Source of the DNA: Craterostigma plantagineum
Lineage: Eukaryota > Streptophyta > Magnoliopsida > Lamiales > Linderniaceae
Length of the DNA stretch: 64,000 nucleotides
Assembly (NCBI GenBank): GCA_027422505.1
Contig: JAPQWV010000302.1
Location: 248,001 to 312,000, forward strand
Reading direction: 5' to 3'
In this document: in pieces, positions 45,790 through 55,800 of the stretch
Position numbering within the stretch: the first letter of the stretch is position 1
Layout: each line of letters opens with the position of its first letter
Notes under the pieces: model-generated
Database searches by the model: none
The model's input: the letters and a program-made list of their open reading frames with translations, nothing else
Told to the model about the DNA's origin: nothing
Program-made: the position numbers and the translations under genes

Positions 45790-47680
45790 TCTTCCACCCG
45801 ACTCGAAAAACGTAAGACCTTTAACTTCATCATCGTTTGTGTCAGGGCACGAATAATCAAAACGAATTCTGCCTTCCACACTGTTTATATAATCTTGTAT
45901 TAAAAATATATTAAAAATGATCTATCATCTCCACCCTAAAATATTATCAAGAAAAAATATTAAAGAGATTATGATTGAATTATCCTGATGAAGCGGATAT
46001 ACAATTATACCTCATTGAAAATTTTTTGTAGATCAGATGCTGATATGCCTAATATGATTTGCGCTTGATCATTCCAGCACGTCAAACCGGATTTATCACT
46101 AATCGTTATCTTCAACGTGTACCTGAAGGGTACATAATATTATAATTAAACAGATATTTAGTTATGATTTTAACTATGTTACACGAATAATAATTTGCAT
46201 ACGAACATCATTACCTCGAAATAGTGCGTTCAATCAGCCTGTTGCGTTATACAATAACTTTCGAGGACTTTGTTGACTACACAAAGCGGGCACGATTCAT
46301 ATCAAATTGTCGTCAAATCTATATGCGCTATACGTGCACGTATACGAAAATGTCGTACCTGCAAATTATTATAAAACATTAATAATTCTGATCATAAAAG
46401 ATTTAATATATAATTTTGCATTAAATGTAAGGAATAGTACATTTTCAAACGACACCATAATCCTTTAAGGTAATCGAAACAGCATCAAGCAAGGTGTATA
46501 GTTGATGTAGAATTTTACCTCTTTTATGAGACAAAGAAATGTGTTTTGGCGCATTCTCATTCCCAATGTACCTGAGATATAGTAAGGGTTAAACTAAAAT
46601 AATTCTTATGTGGATAAGTACGAATGTGTAACAAAAAATTAGATAAATAACGTACCATGTACGAATCTCGTGTGCCTGGGCGATATTTGCATCTACAAAA
46701 ACTCTGCTAAATTTTGAGGTGTTTATTTATACGCCTAAATCGAACCAAAAGTTTAAAATAAAATGTAGGATATATTAAATAAGTACAATATGCGTCAGGT
46801 AATGAAAACAAAATAAGTGTTAAAACCATGGAACTCACCGTTAACTTTCTTCACTTCAACTCTTGAAACGACAAAAATTGGCATTTTTTCGCATCATATA
46901 TTACCTGATAACGCTCGTCCGTTGCAAAAATTGCCCATAGAGAAAGTTTTATTATATTCACGCTGAAAAAAAAAAATTTGTCAGAAGTGATATTAATTAA
47001 TGAAAAAATAAAATTTCATAGGATGCTACCTCGTATCACACAGTAAGACATTTCGAACGTGAGTTTGAACATCAATGCCACATTTATTTTTGAAGCTAAC
47101 ATTTTCCAACTCACCGACGTAAACAACTAAGCCAATTGCATCTGCAATTAAATATATAAAAGTAAGAGCACCATAAATGATTAACGTTTAACGCAAAAAA
47201 TAATTAAGAGTACTCACTGGCTAAATGGTCCTTGTTGGTAGCATATCTTGTAATCATGCTAAGTTGATCAAACCGAAAGTTGTGTAGAGGAATATCATCG
47301 TCAGAGTGTGCTGATAATCTATAATTTTGGTTGTGCGTGCAAACTTCAGCTTAGAATCATTGTGAATGGGCCAATCCAAATTTGACGCACGGTCGACACT
47401 GTCAATATAATAAACTTTGCCTACTTCTAGAATATCTCGAAAAATATCAATATCATTGTATTGTAGGGTTACGTGTATTTCGTTTCCCTATAAACAAAAA
47501 TAATAATATTAAATACTATATAATGGGATAATTGAAGAAACGATAATTTGAAAGATTTAACAGAAAGCGATAAGGATTTTCATACCTCGACAAATGAAGA
47601 TCAAGTTTTGTACCCGATACTCAATATTTGATCGTACTGTACTACGAAGATCGTATCGCCACATTAACGTCCTCTCAGAC
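45790..47680 (-). pseudogene. Helitron RPA1-like OB-fold gene, decayed
   Basis: Minus-strand exon pieces separated by AT-rich introns resemble replication protein A large subunit: GNEIHVTLQYNDIDIFRDIL and GKVYYIDSVDRASN (47480-47340), DAIGLVVYVGELENVSFKNK (47150-47045), VNIIKLSLWAIFATDERYQ (46970-46900), and the C-terminal OB fold RYTLKITISDKSGLTCW with GISASDLQKIFNE (46110-46000), ending with a short exon to a stop near 45790. RPA proteins bind single-stranded DNA, and plant Helitrons often carry such genes. Stops within pieces (for example near 47265) show decay. Confidence 0.7.
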
Positions 47681-47916
47681 TTCACGTATAATTATGAGGG
47701 CATATTTGTTAAAATAGTTGGTATCTTAAATGTTCCATCTACATGAACTCATCCAAAACTATATATAAGGTAATGCTAAATATTAAAGAGAATCAAGGTA
47801 CATGCAGATTAAAGAGAATCAAGGTAAATGCAAAATTAAAGAAACAAAAAAAAAAAAAACCAAACAATAAAAACGTATTAGAACACCATAGAAATTAAAC
47901 TACGAAAATATTATCA

Positions 47917-48629
47917 CTACATATTGGATAAAACATCACTATACACGACATTCTTTGTAACATTTTCGGGCAAATCACTCCTGTTGCATGTGAGAATCTT
48001 GAGCCCATTGGGTGATGTGGCACGGGAGAGTGCAACATAAAGTTGACCATGACTGAAGACAGAATTCAGAATATATAAACCAACCGAATTCAATGTTTGG
48101 CCTTGATTTTTATTAATTGTCATCGCAAAGGCCAATTTAAGAGGAAATTATCTCCTTCTTATGGAAAACCCTCCTCTTGATTGGAGGATGATAAATCAAT
48201 GCGCGGAATGAGAACCTTATCACCCATCTTCGGCCCTGAAATTAATGTCGCTTCAATAACCTTATCCCCAAGCTTGTAAATAACCAACTGTGTTTCATTA
48301 CACAATCCAATTGATTGGTTCATGTTGTGCAATAAAATGATTGGTGCTCCTACTTTTAGTCGAGACAATGGTTGGGAAGACTAGCATAATTCGTGGAATG
48401 TAGCAACTCAATCGGATTCATTCTTCCATCGATTCACCATCTTCCAACGAACATATTCTATCCGAACTCAAATAGTTTCGAGAAACTCTAGGAAGAATCG
48501 ATAAGATTTTTTAATTGAGAATGTCAACATCACTATTAGTTGGTGCTAGTATTGCTCGTTCATTAAGATAAAGCAAATCAGAATACCGTGCCGTTAGGTC
48601 TTCATAAGTTGAAGCAATTAAATAATCAA
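47917..48629 (-). pseudogene. Helitron PIF1-like helicase, C-terminal domain
   Basis: Minus-strand reading gives YLNERAILAPTNSDV (~48560), YLSSDRICSLEDGES, then LKVGAPIILLHNMNQS and GLCNETQLVI (~48350-48280), KVLIPRIDLS, and finally FAMTINKNQGQTLN, VFSHGQLYVALSRATSP (48135-47917). This is the C-terminal domain of the Helitron PIF1 helicase, ending normally at a stop at 47917. In-frame stops near 48530, 48420 and 48150 and the missing N-terminal part make it non-functional. Confidence 0.88.
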
Positions 48630-48853
48630 TGTAAGGAATTATGAGAATTGATTTTCCTATTAACATATTCAGCCTTATAAATAGGCAAATACAACAAAGA
48701 ATCAAAACAAACGTTACAAGAAATTATATGCAATAACAAAGAATAATATGCAATTATGTAAGAGATGATTTTGTGAAAAGTTATGGATAATCATCCTCTC
48801 ATATTTGATTATCCTCATTGATATCATTTGATTTGTAACTGATATCTTCAACA
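48630..48853 (-). repeat. Copia-6 3' LTR
   Basis: TG...CA on the minus strand, preceded by the polypurine tract. No second copy in the window. Confidence 0.65.
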
Positions 48854-49222
48854 TTCCCCCGCAACATGGACGGTCTTTGAGCAAGTCCAATCTTGGTAAA
48901 TAAGACATGAAAACGAGACCTACCTAGAGGCTTCGTGAGACCATTCACTAACTGATCACGACCAAAAATATGTTGCACACGAAGTGTGCCTTTTTTTATT
49001 TGTTCCCGCGCGAAGTGGAAGCCAGTGCAAGGTGCTTCATCCAAGAATGAAAAACTGGATTTGCCGCATAATGAGTAGCTCCAAGGTTATCGCAGTAAAT
49101 GATAGGAACTTGTTGGAGATTAATATCTAACTCTTGAAGAAGAGACTGCAGCCATATGATCTCAGCACTTGTAGTGGCAACGGCTCTAAATTCGGCTTCT
49201 GTCGAGGATCGAGCAAGGCTTC
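48630..49222 (-). mobile_element. Copia-6 fragment: RNase H end and 3' LTR in the Helitron
   Basis: The minus strand reads SSTEAEFRAVATTSAEIIW, YCDNLGATHYAANPVFHS and GRDQLVNGLTKPLG (49210-48870), with a shift near 49040, then a polypurine GCGGGGGAA, then a 224-bp LTR (48853-48630, TGTTGAAGATATC...CCTTACA). The helicase reading frame of the Helitron begins again directly at 48629. The rest of the copia element and its other LTR are absent. Confidence 0.78.
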
Positions 49223-49569
49223 TGTAAATCCAAGAATATCCAACAAAACAAAGATTAAAGAAGTTTTACCACGATTTTGAGATGGAAGATTTGATTCGTG
49301 TGGGGGTGTTGTGCATGCGTTCTTGAGGGAGGTTGGGAGAGCTCCTTCTTAATATTTTCTCTTTCTATTAATTCACAGACACAAGACACCCTCAACATGT
49401 GTTAGGGTTTTAGTACATATACCACATGTTGGTATATTGTACGTGGGCCCTTGTAAGCCATTACAAATAGAAGCTCACTGGGCTTTACAAAGTAAAAGTC
49501 CAGTTCACTTAAGTATAATACAATATTAAACTAAACTAATTAACTGAACACAATAAATAATTCCTGACA
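49223..49569 (-). repeat. Probable LTR of another minus-strand element
   Basis: On the minus strand it runs TGTCAGGAATTATT...GGATTTACA (TG...CA), preceded by a purine-rich AACGGGAGAT. It interrupts the RNase H reading of Copia-6. No partner LTR is seen before the gypsy element begins at 51203, so the identification rests on end structure and context only. Confidence 0.45.
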
Positions 49570-49840
49570 ATCTCCCGTTCGTGTTCAATTTGCAATGCAA
49601 CGCTTGTTATCTTGGTCTTGTAATCGTCCTGAGTACTCAAAAAACACGTATCAGAGTTGCGTCTGTGGAAGCATTTGTGTGCATGTTCTTCTTTAATCAC
49701 CTCCTCCTTTGTCTTGTCTTGTGACCTCTTCTTTAGGAGATCTTCAAACTCACCATCTCCTGAACTCTCTTCTCGTAAGGTGTTCAAAGCTACTTGCCGG
49801 ATCGTCTCTTTTTGTGTACGATCTCTCCCTTGGATAGTCA

Positions 49841-50430
49841 CCATTCCCCCTGCTTTTGGTCAACTTTCTGTTGGGAATTGGATTTCTCTTTAACTTTGGA
49901 GAGGCGTACACGAGACGAATCTTCAATCTTGGTGTTCCAGCTCTCCCTTCGATAGTCGCAACTCCCCTGCATTAGTACGACCTCGTGTTGGGATTGGGAG
50001 TTCTCTTTAAATTCGAAGAACTGTACCGTAGGTGGCAACTTTGATCTTTGAAGTTTGTGCTGAAGTCGTTGGCCATATTTTGTAATTTGCGTCCAATATT
50101 TCCGTTCGATTGTGGCACAACTCCCCCTACATTTGTTCAACCATATGTTGGGATAAGGGTGTTCTCTTCAGATTCGGAGAGGCGTACACTTGGCGGAAAC
50201 TTCGTCTTTGGAGTTCGGATAGAAGCTACTTCCCGTATCTTAGATATTTGTGTCCGATCTCTCCCTTCAATAATGACACAACTCCCTCTACATTTGGTCA
50301 ACCTTGCATTGTGATTGAGGAGTTTCTTTAAGATCGGAGAGGCGTACTTGAGGTTTAGCATTTCTGATCTATCTTGCACTTTCGTCGTGGTGTTATTCCC
50401 ATTTTGCTTCGTTACTATTCCCCCTCGTGA
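49841..50430. repeat. Degenerate tandem repeat, ~125-160-bp units
   Basis: The anchor ACTCCCCCTACATTTGGTCAAC recurs with changes at about 49841, 49967, 50117, 50279 and 50410. Within each unit follow GTTCTCTTTAA-TTCGGAGA and GGCGTACA, and a GATCTCTCCCTTCGAT box precedes the next anchor. It lies inside the probable element whose LTR is at 49223-49569. Open frames over it are repeats and not recognised proteins. Confidence 0.7.
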
Positions 50431-51202
50431 ATATCGAGCTGGGGAGATCGTCATGCGATGGGTCAAAATGGTACATCGTCGTTGGCAAGAAGATCGCGTG
50501 GTCGGGACAAGATGATGGAGTTGATTAGTGCTCACGGTTCCTCCCCTTCTCGATGTCAGATTCGTCATCTTCGAAGGAAGTTGTCTAGTGCGGCCTCGAA
50601 GAAGCTTATATGGCTCCGAAAGAAATAGGCATGGGGTGTATTTTCCGAAAATGTGTTTGGGATCCTTCGGATTATTCATTCAATTGCATGGGAGCCCCGC
50701 TTCAGAGTGGTTGGCGCGGCAAAAATGGTGGATACTCAGGTTAATCTTCTCCTTCAATGGAGTTGAAACATGGTGAATCTTCTTCTTCACAGCGGATATT
50801 GGCGGGTGGTCGACTTGTTTGTTTATTTGTGCCAAGGCTCCTTCGGAATGTATATTCAAGTGCTGTAGAGCCCGACTTCAGAGTGGTACGCTCGGCGGAA
50901 ATTGGTGGGTGGTCCAACCTGTTTGTTTATACGTATCCCCCCTCACGGCGATTCGTGTTAACGAGATCGGCATGCTTGTATAGGAGGCTAAGAGGGACAC
51001 AAACGACAGGTGGTTAGGGAAATAACCAGACGAAGGCACTAAGGCAATCGGTCAACACGACTTCAGAGACAAACTCTGAGACGTGACCTGTGAGAACAGG
51101 GCTTGATGAACAGGGGCCACATAGGCGCCCCATTTACATCGTTTTTTAGACTAGCTCGAAGACGATGGCCTGAAATCGTTGTTGGATGTTGCAATGGCAT
51201 GA
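50431..51202. other. No recognised gene; imperfect repeats
   Basis: Segments near 50650-50760 and 50830-50930 resemble each other (CTCCTTCGGA and CCCGACTTCAGAGTGGT). No gene assigned. Confidence 0.4.
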
Positions 51203-52645
51203 TGATAAACGCATTTCAATGCGTTTATCGTAGTATTTATTCGGGGTATAATAAAGCGTTAGCAATCAATTTATGCATTTATTCGATATATTTACACTTG
51301 TTTTATTTTTGAAGGAGCTTAGGACGAGTTTCGGGTGAAAAGGAGCGAAAACGGAGCAAAACGGAGCAAAAAGGACAAATACTGCTATAGGTCACGGCCG
51401 TGACACCTAGAGCATCTGACCGTGACCTGTGACAGAGCGCCAGAATGAATACACTGCCAATCGTCACGGCCGTGACGTTCAGTGCTCCAAGCCGTGACGC
51501 CCGACAGAAAGCAATGTTCGTTCACTGCCCACCGTCACGGCCGTGACAGGGCATGCACTTACCCGTGACCGATGGCAGAGAAGCCCACTGATGATGGTCA
51601 CGGCCGTGACCATCGATGCACTTGGCCGTGACGCATGGTTTCGATTTTCTCGCATAGAGTCGGTGATGGTCACGGCCGTGACGGACCATGTCCCAGGCCG
51701 TGACCAGTGCGAAATTTCTTATAAAAGACCAAATTCGACTCAGAAAGAGGGGACTTCGACCAGATACAAATCCTAAACCCTCTAGAGACGAAAATAGCAC
51801 GAAAGAACGCAGAATCACGCCCCGGAGCGCAAGAGACGGAGTTCTACGCAAACGTGAACGAAGAACAAAGATCTACCCGAGCCTTCAACGATTATGAGTT
51901 CTTTTCTCTTAATTTCTATTTCCTTAGTTGTTTTTCCTTCTATCATGCGTAGCTAATTCCCTTTGTGTTTGGGATTAGATGAACGCTAGGATATTTCGTA
52001 GTTAAGACTTCTAATTATCGTGACTATGTGTTTTGACTATTTATCATTCTATGAAATTGTTTCGTTGCTTTAATATGTCTATGTGTTAAAGTAATTGTTT
52101 GGAAAATCGTTTAGGGCGACAGCTAAATAACGATTAGGCCATTCGTAGAAGATAGATTCGAGTATAGGGCGAAAGCAAATACTCGATCCTCGCCGTTAGT
52201 AATTAATGAATTTTAGATCACCGCGAGCGTTTAGGGCGACAGCAAACTCGCGAGCGGGCAGGAAAATAACTGCGATCTAGTCAGAATCACGTAGGAACGA
52301 TAGTTCATTATCTTAGCCAATAATACCTAGCGGGATTCAAATCCCGAGCACTTTTTATTATCTGAAAGCTTCGTACCAGTTTAACGTGTTCTTTGAATTT
52401 CTAGTCGATTTAGGGGTAAGTGTTAGGTTAAGTCATCAAAAATCTGCGTATTTTATTTAGGCTAAATATCGAGTCGATAGGTAATTACTGGTACTTGATT
52501 TATTCCTCGTGTTCGATACTCGTCTACTCACTCTACTGCACTATAAACGATAGGTTCACTGCCTATCGCACGTCGGTGATAGTAATTTAGTATACGTTTT
52601 ATTTTATCACTTGTCGCACTTGCACAATACACCACGTGTCGATCA
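51203..52645 (+). repeat. Athila-like 5' LTR
   Basis: TGATAAACGC...GTCGATCA, about 1443 bp. Carries five TCACGGCCGTGA cores upstream of a TATA-like CTTATAAAAG. Confidence 0.92.
51392..51728 (+). promoter_or_regulatory. Palindrome array and TATA-like box of the gypsy 5' LTR
   Basis: Cores TCACGGCCGTGA at 51392, 51464, 51535, 51598 and 51670 (spacing 72, 71, 63, 72 bp), most followed by a single CCGTGAC half-site about 15-20 bp later. The fourth lies in a perfect 22-bp palindrome (51593-51614). CTTATAAAAG follows at 51719-51728, 40 bp after the last core. The promoter role is inferred. Confidence 0.5.
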
Positions 52646-52651
52646 AGTTTT

Positions 52652-52669
52652 TGGCGCCGTTGCCGGGGA
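52652..52669 (+). other. Primer-binding site
   Basis: TGGCGCCGTTGCCGGGGA, the usual Athila/Tat site complementary to the 3' end of tRNA-Asp, six bases after the LTR end. Confidence 0.9.
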
Positions 52670-52875
52670 ATAGATTGATATTAGGAACACCGTAGTTCGG
52701 TAATTTAGCCACTTCTATTTGACGTCTTTATTTGCTATTACTATTTGCGTTATTTGTGTTATTTGCGTTATTTGTTTCCTGCGTCATTATTACTATCGTA
52801 ATCTTTTCGACGTTTTTATTATTCCTTTGCTAATTTCTTTTGTTTTCCCATATTGAAGGCACGATTCAGCGGTGA

Positions 52876-55800
52876 ATGACCCGAAGCCATCCATCGGGTC
52901 CCATCGTTGACGCAGACCCGGATTTCGAGCGGAAGTTACGAAGGAAACTGAAGTACGATACCGAAGGAGCATCCACTAGCTCTCAGGACCACTTAGTTAG
53001 CTATTCAGAGGATAGTTCGCAGGAATCCATTCAGAATTCACGTGTAGAGGCAGCCGTAGATAGTCCCTACACAGAAGTAGACATGACGGACCACCGAGTG
53101 CCCGTCCATAACATTCCCGAGGAGGAACCATCACTTCAGGACCTCCTCAAGAATGTCGCGCTAGGCGGTACGGAGTCGGCGATAGTCATTCCGCCGATCG
53201 AGAACAACAACTTTGAACTGAAGCACTCTTGGCTTCAGATGATTTTCCAGACGGCCCAGTTCGAGGGCAACCCCGATGACGGTCCTTACTCCCATCTGAA
53301 GGCATTTCTGACGGTCACCGACACCATCAAAATCAATGGTGTTCTGGGCGACGCGATTAAGCTCATGTTGTTCCCGTTCTCTTTGAAGTTCAGAGCCAAG
53401 GATTGGCTTGAGATGTTGCCACCCCGCTCGATTACCACCTGGGAGGAGCTGCGAGCCGCGTTTATCGGCCATTACTTCCCACTTTCGAAGGTGCTACGAT
53501 TGAAGACAGAAATCTCTTTATTCCAACAGAAGGAGTCTGAAAATCTCTACGAGGTGTGGGAGCGATATAAGGCGCTATTGAAAAGGTGCCCGCAGCACGG
53601 GATGTCGAAGGCAGCCCAGATCAACCGATTCCATGAGGGGCTCAACGATCAGACTGTTCATATGTTAGACGGAGCCGCAGGAGGAGGACTCGTGAAACTT
53701 AATGCCACCGATGCATGGAATTTAATAGAGGACTATTCGAGGAACAGTTTCATGAGGGGAAATACCAGGATGAAGACGACAGGCGTATTTGGAGTGAGCG
53801 AGGAGACGGCCACTAACGCTAAGATCGAGGCGCTCCAGCAACAACTCGCCTCGACGAACTCTCAGTTGCAGACGGTGATTGGTGCATTGCTTCCCAAGTC
53901 CGGGCAGACTCAGCCCGTGAACGCCGTGGCCACTACCACACCAACACAGCACACCCCTTATGTGCCCTTGTGCGGAATTTGCGGGGCAGCCCACGAGACC
54001 TCAGAATGCCAGCTTGGCCAGCCGCATGAGCATGTTGATTACATGGGCAATTATCAAGGTGGCCAGCGAAGTTTCCAGCCCCGGGCACATCCAAACCTGG
54101 CGTACGGGAATCAGAACCATCAGAGCCAGGGACCACCAGGATTTCAGCCCAGACCTTCCGGATTCCAGAACGGGCCACCACGACAATACCAGAACGCGCC
54201 CGCGGGAGGATCCGACGACATGAGGGAGATGAAGGACATGATGAAGACACTCCTCACGAATTTCAGTAGCACCACTGCAGCCCACGAAAGTCGTATGACG
54301 AAAATGGAGGAGTACATGGAGGCGAATGACTTGCGTGCTCAGAACACGGACGCCTCGCTCAAAAAGCTGGAGCAACAGATGGGCCAGATGGCGAAACAGT
54401 TGGCGGGAGGCACTCAAGGATCACTCCCAAGCTACACCGAGCCAAATCCAAAGGAGTACTGCAAGGCGGTGACGTTGAGGAATGGACGGGAATTACAAGA
54501 AGTGCCCGCCAAGAAGAAGGCGAAGGAGAGTGCCAGCTTTGAGAGCCACGACGAGCCCGATGTGGAGGAAACCGGAGGCGACAATGTCGAGAAGGCCGAA
54601 GCTGAGAAGGAAAAGGTCGAGCCCGAAAAGGAAAAAGTGACGGAGATCCAGCGACCACCGGTGAAGCCTTACCAGCCGAAGATCCCGTACCCGGCTCGAC
54701 TAAAAAAGGACAAGAACGAAGCACAGTTTGGTAAATTTATGGGCATGTGTAAGGAATTGCATATTAACTTACCTTTTGTTGAAGCTATTACGCAGATGCC
54801 CAGCTTCGCCAAGTTCTTGAAGGACTTGCTGACGAACAGAAGTAAGCTCGAACACGTCTCCACCGCCTGCCTGCGAGGGGAATGTTCGGCGATTCTCCAG
54901 AGCAAGATTCCTAAGAAGCTGAAGGATCCAGGGAGTTTTACTATTCCCTGTCTTATAGGAGATTTAGTAATCGAGCTTGCGTTAGCTGACTTAGGCGCTA
55001 GTATTAATCTCATGCCGTATTCTATGTTTAAGCGTTTAGGTCTAGGTGAACCACGACCCACTAGGATGAGCCTCCAACTAGCTGATAGATCGTTAAAGTA
55101 CCCTCGAGGTGTTATCGAGGATGTCCTAGTTAAGGTCGATAAGTTCGTGATTCCCGCAGATTTCGTTATCTTAGATATGGAAGAAGATGAAAATGTCCCC
55201 TTAATATTAGGTCGACCTTTCTTAGCCACGGGGGAAACCATGATAGACGTTAGGAATGGGACGTCAACCTTGACGGTAGATGGGGAAAAGGTTACCTTTG
55301 ATATGGCCGACTCAATGAAAAAGAGTAGCGAGCAGGACGATAAATGTTATTTCTTAGACGTATTTGAGCACGATTTCCTCTTTTCCGTGCAAGGTCTGTC
55401 ACAGGTCGGTGATCACGACATGCACACACTTATGGCGATCGATGAGTGTGGGGAGGAGGTCGACGAGCCTATCATAGCCATCGATGAGAGCAGCGAAGTG
55501 GACAAGGAAAAGAGTTCGGTTGAGGAGCCACCAGTCCTGGAACTGAAGCCGCTGCCCGACCACCTCGAATACGCGTTTCTGAGCAACAATGGAGGACTGC
55601 CGGTCATAATCTCCTCAAGCCTCGATGATGGGCAGAAGGGTCAGCTTTTAGACGTATTGAAGACGCACAAGAAGGCCCTGGCGTGGAAGATATCCGACAT
55701 AAGGGGTATCAATCCAAGCTACTGCACACACAAGATCCTCATGGAGGATGACTTCAAGCCGGTCGCTCAACGTCAAAGGCGCCTCAATCCCAACGTGAAG

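Larger units (their letters stand above)
45485..48629 (-). mobile_element. Helitron, 3' half, degraded
   Basis: The minus strand carries a PIF1-type helicase C terminus and, downstream, an RPA-like gene, the usual content of plant autonomous Helitrons. The 3' terminus on the minus strand fits at 45485: CCCGTGATATGCACAGAC (a decayed hairpin) then a short A-rich stretch and CTAG followed by T. The Rep/endonuclease domain and the 5' end are not present because the helicase is cut at 48630 by a copia LTR and sequence beyond is unrelated. Confidence 0.75.

Noticed and set aside
51479..51851. Open frames within the gypsy LTR, present again at 62980-63353
   Set aside because: They are identical in both LTRs, span the palindrome array and have no protein family; LTR non-coding sequence.
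53161..55607. Several minus-strand open frames up to 190 codons
   Set aside because: Antisense shadows of the GC-rich gag-pol.
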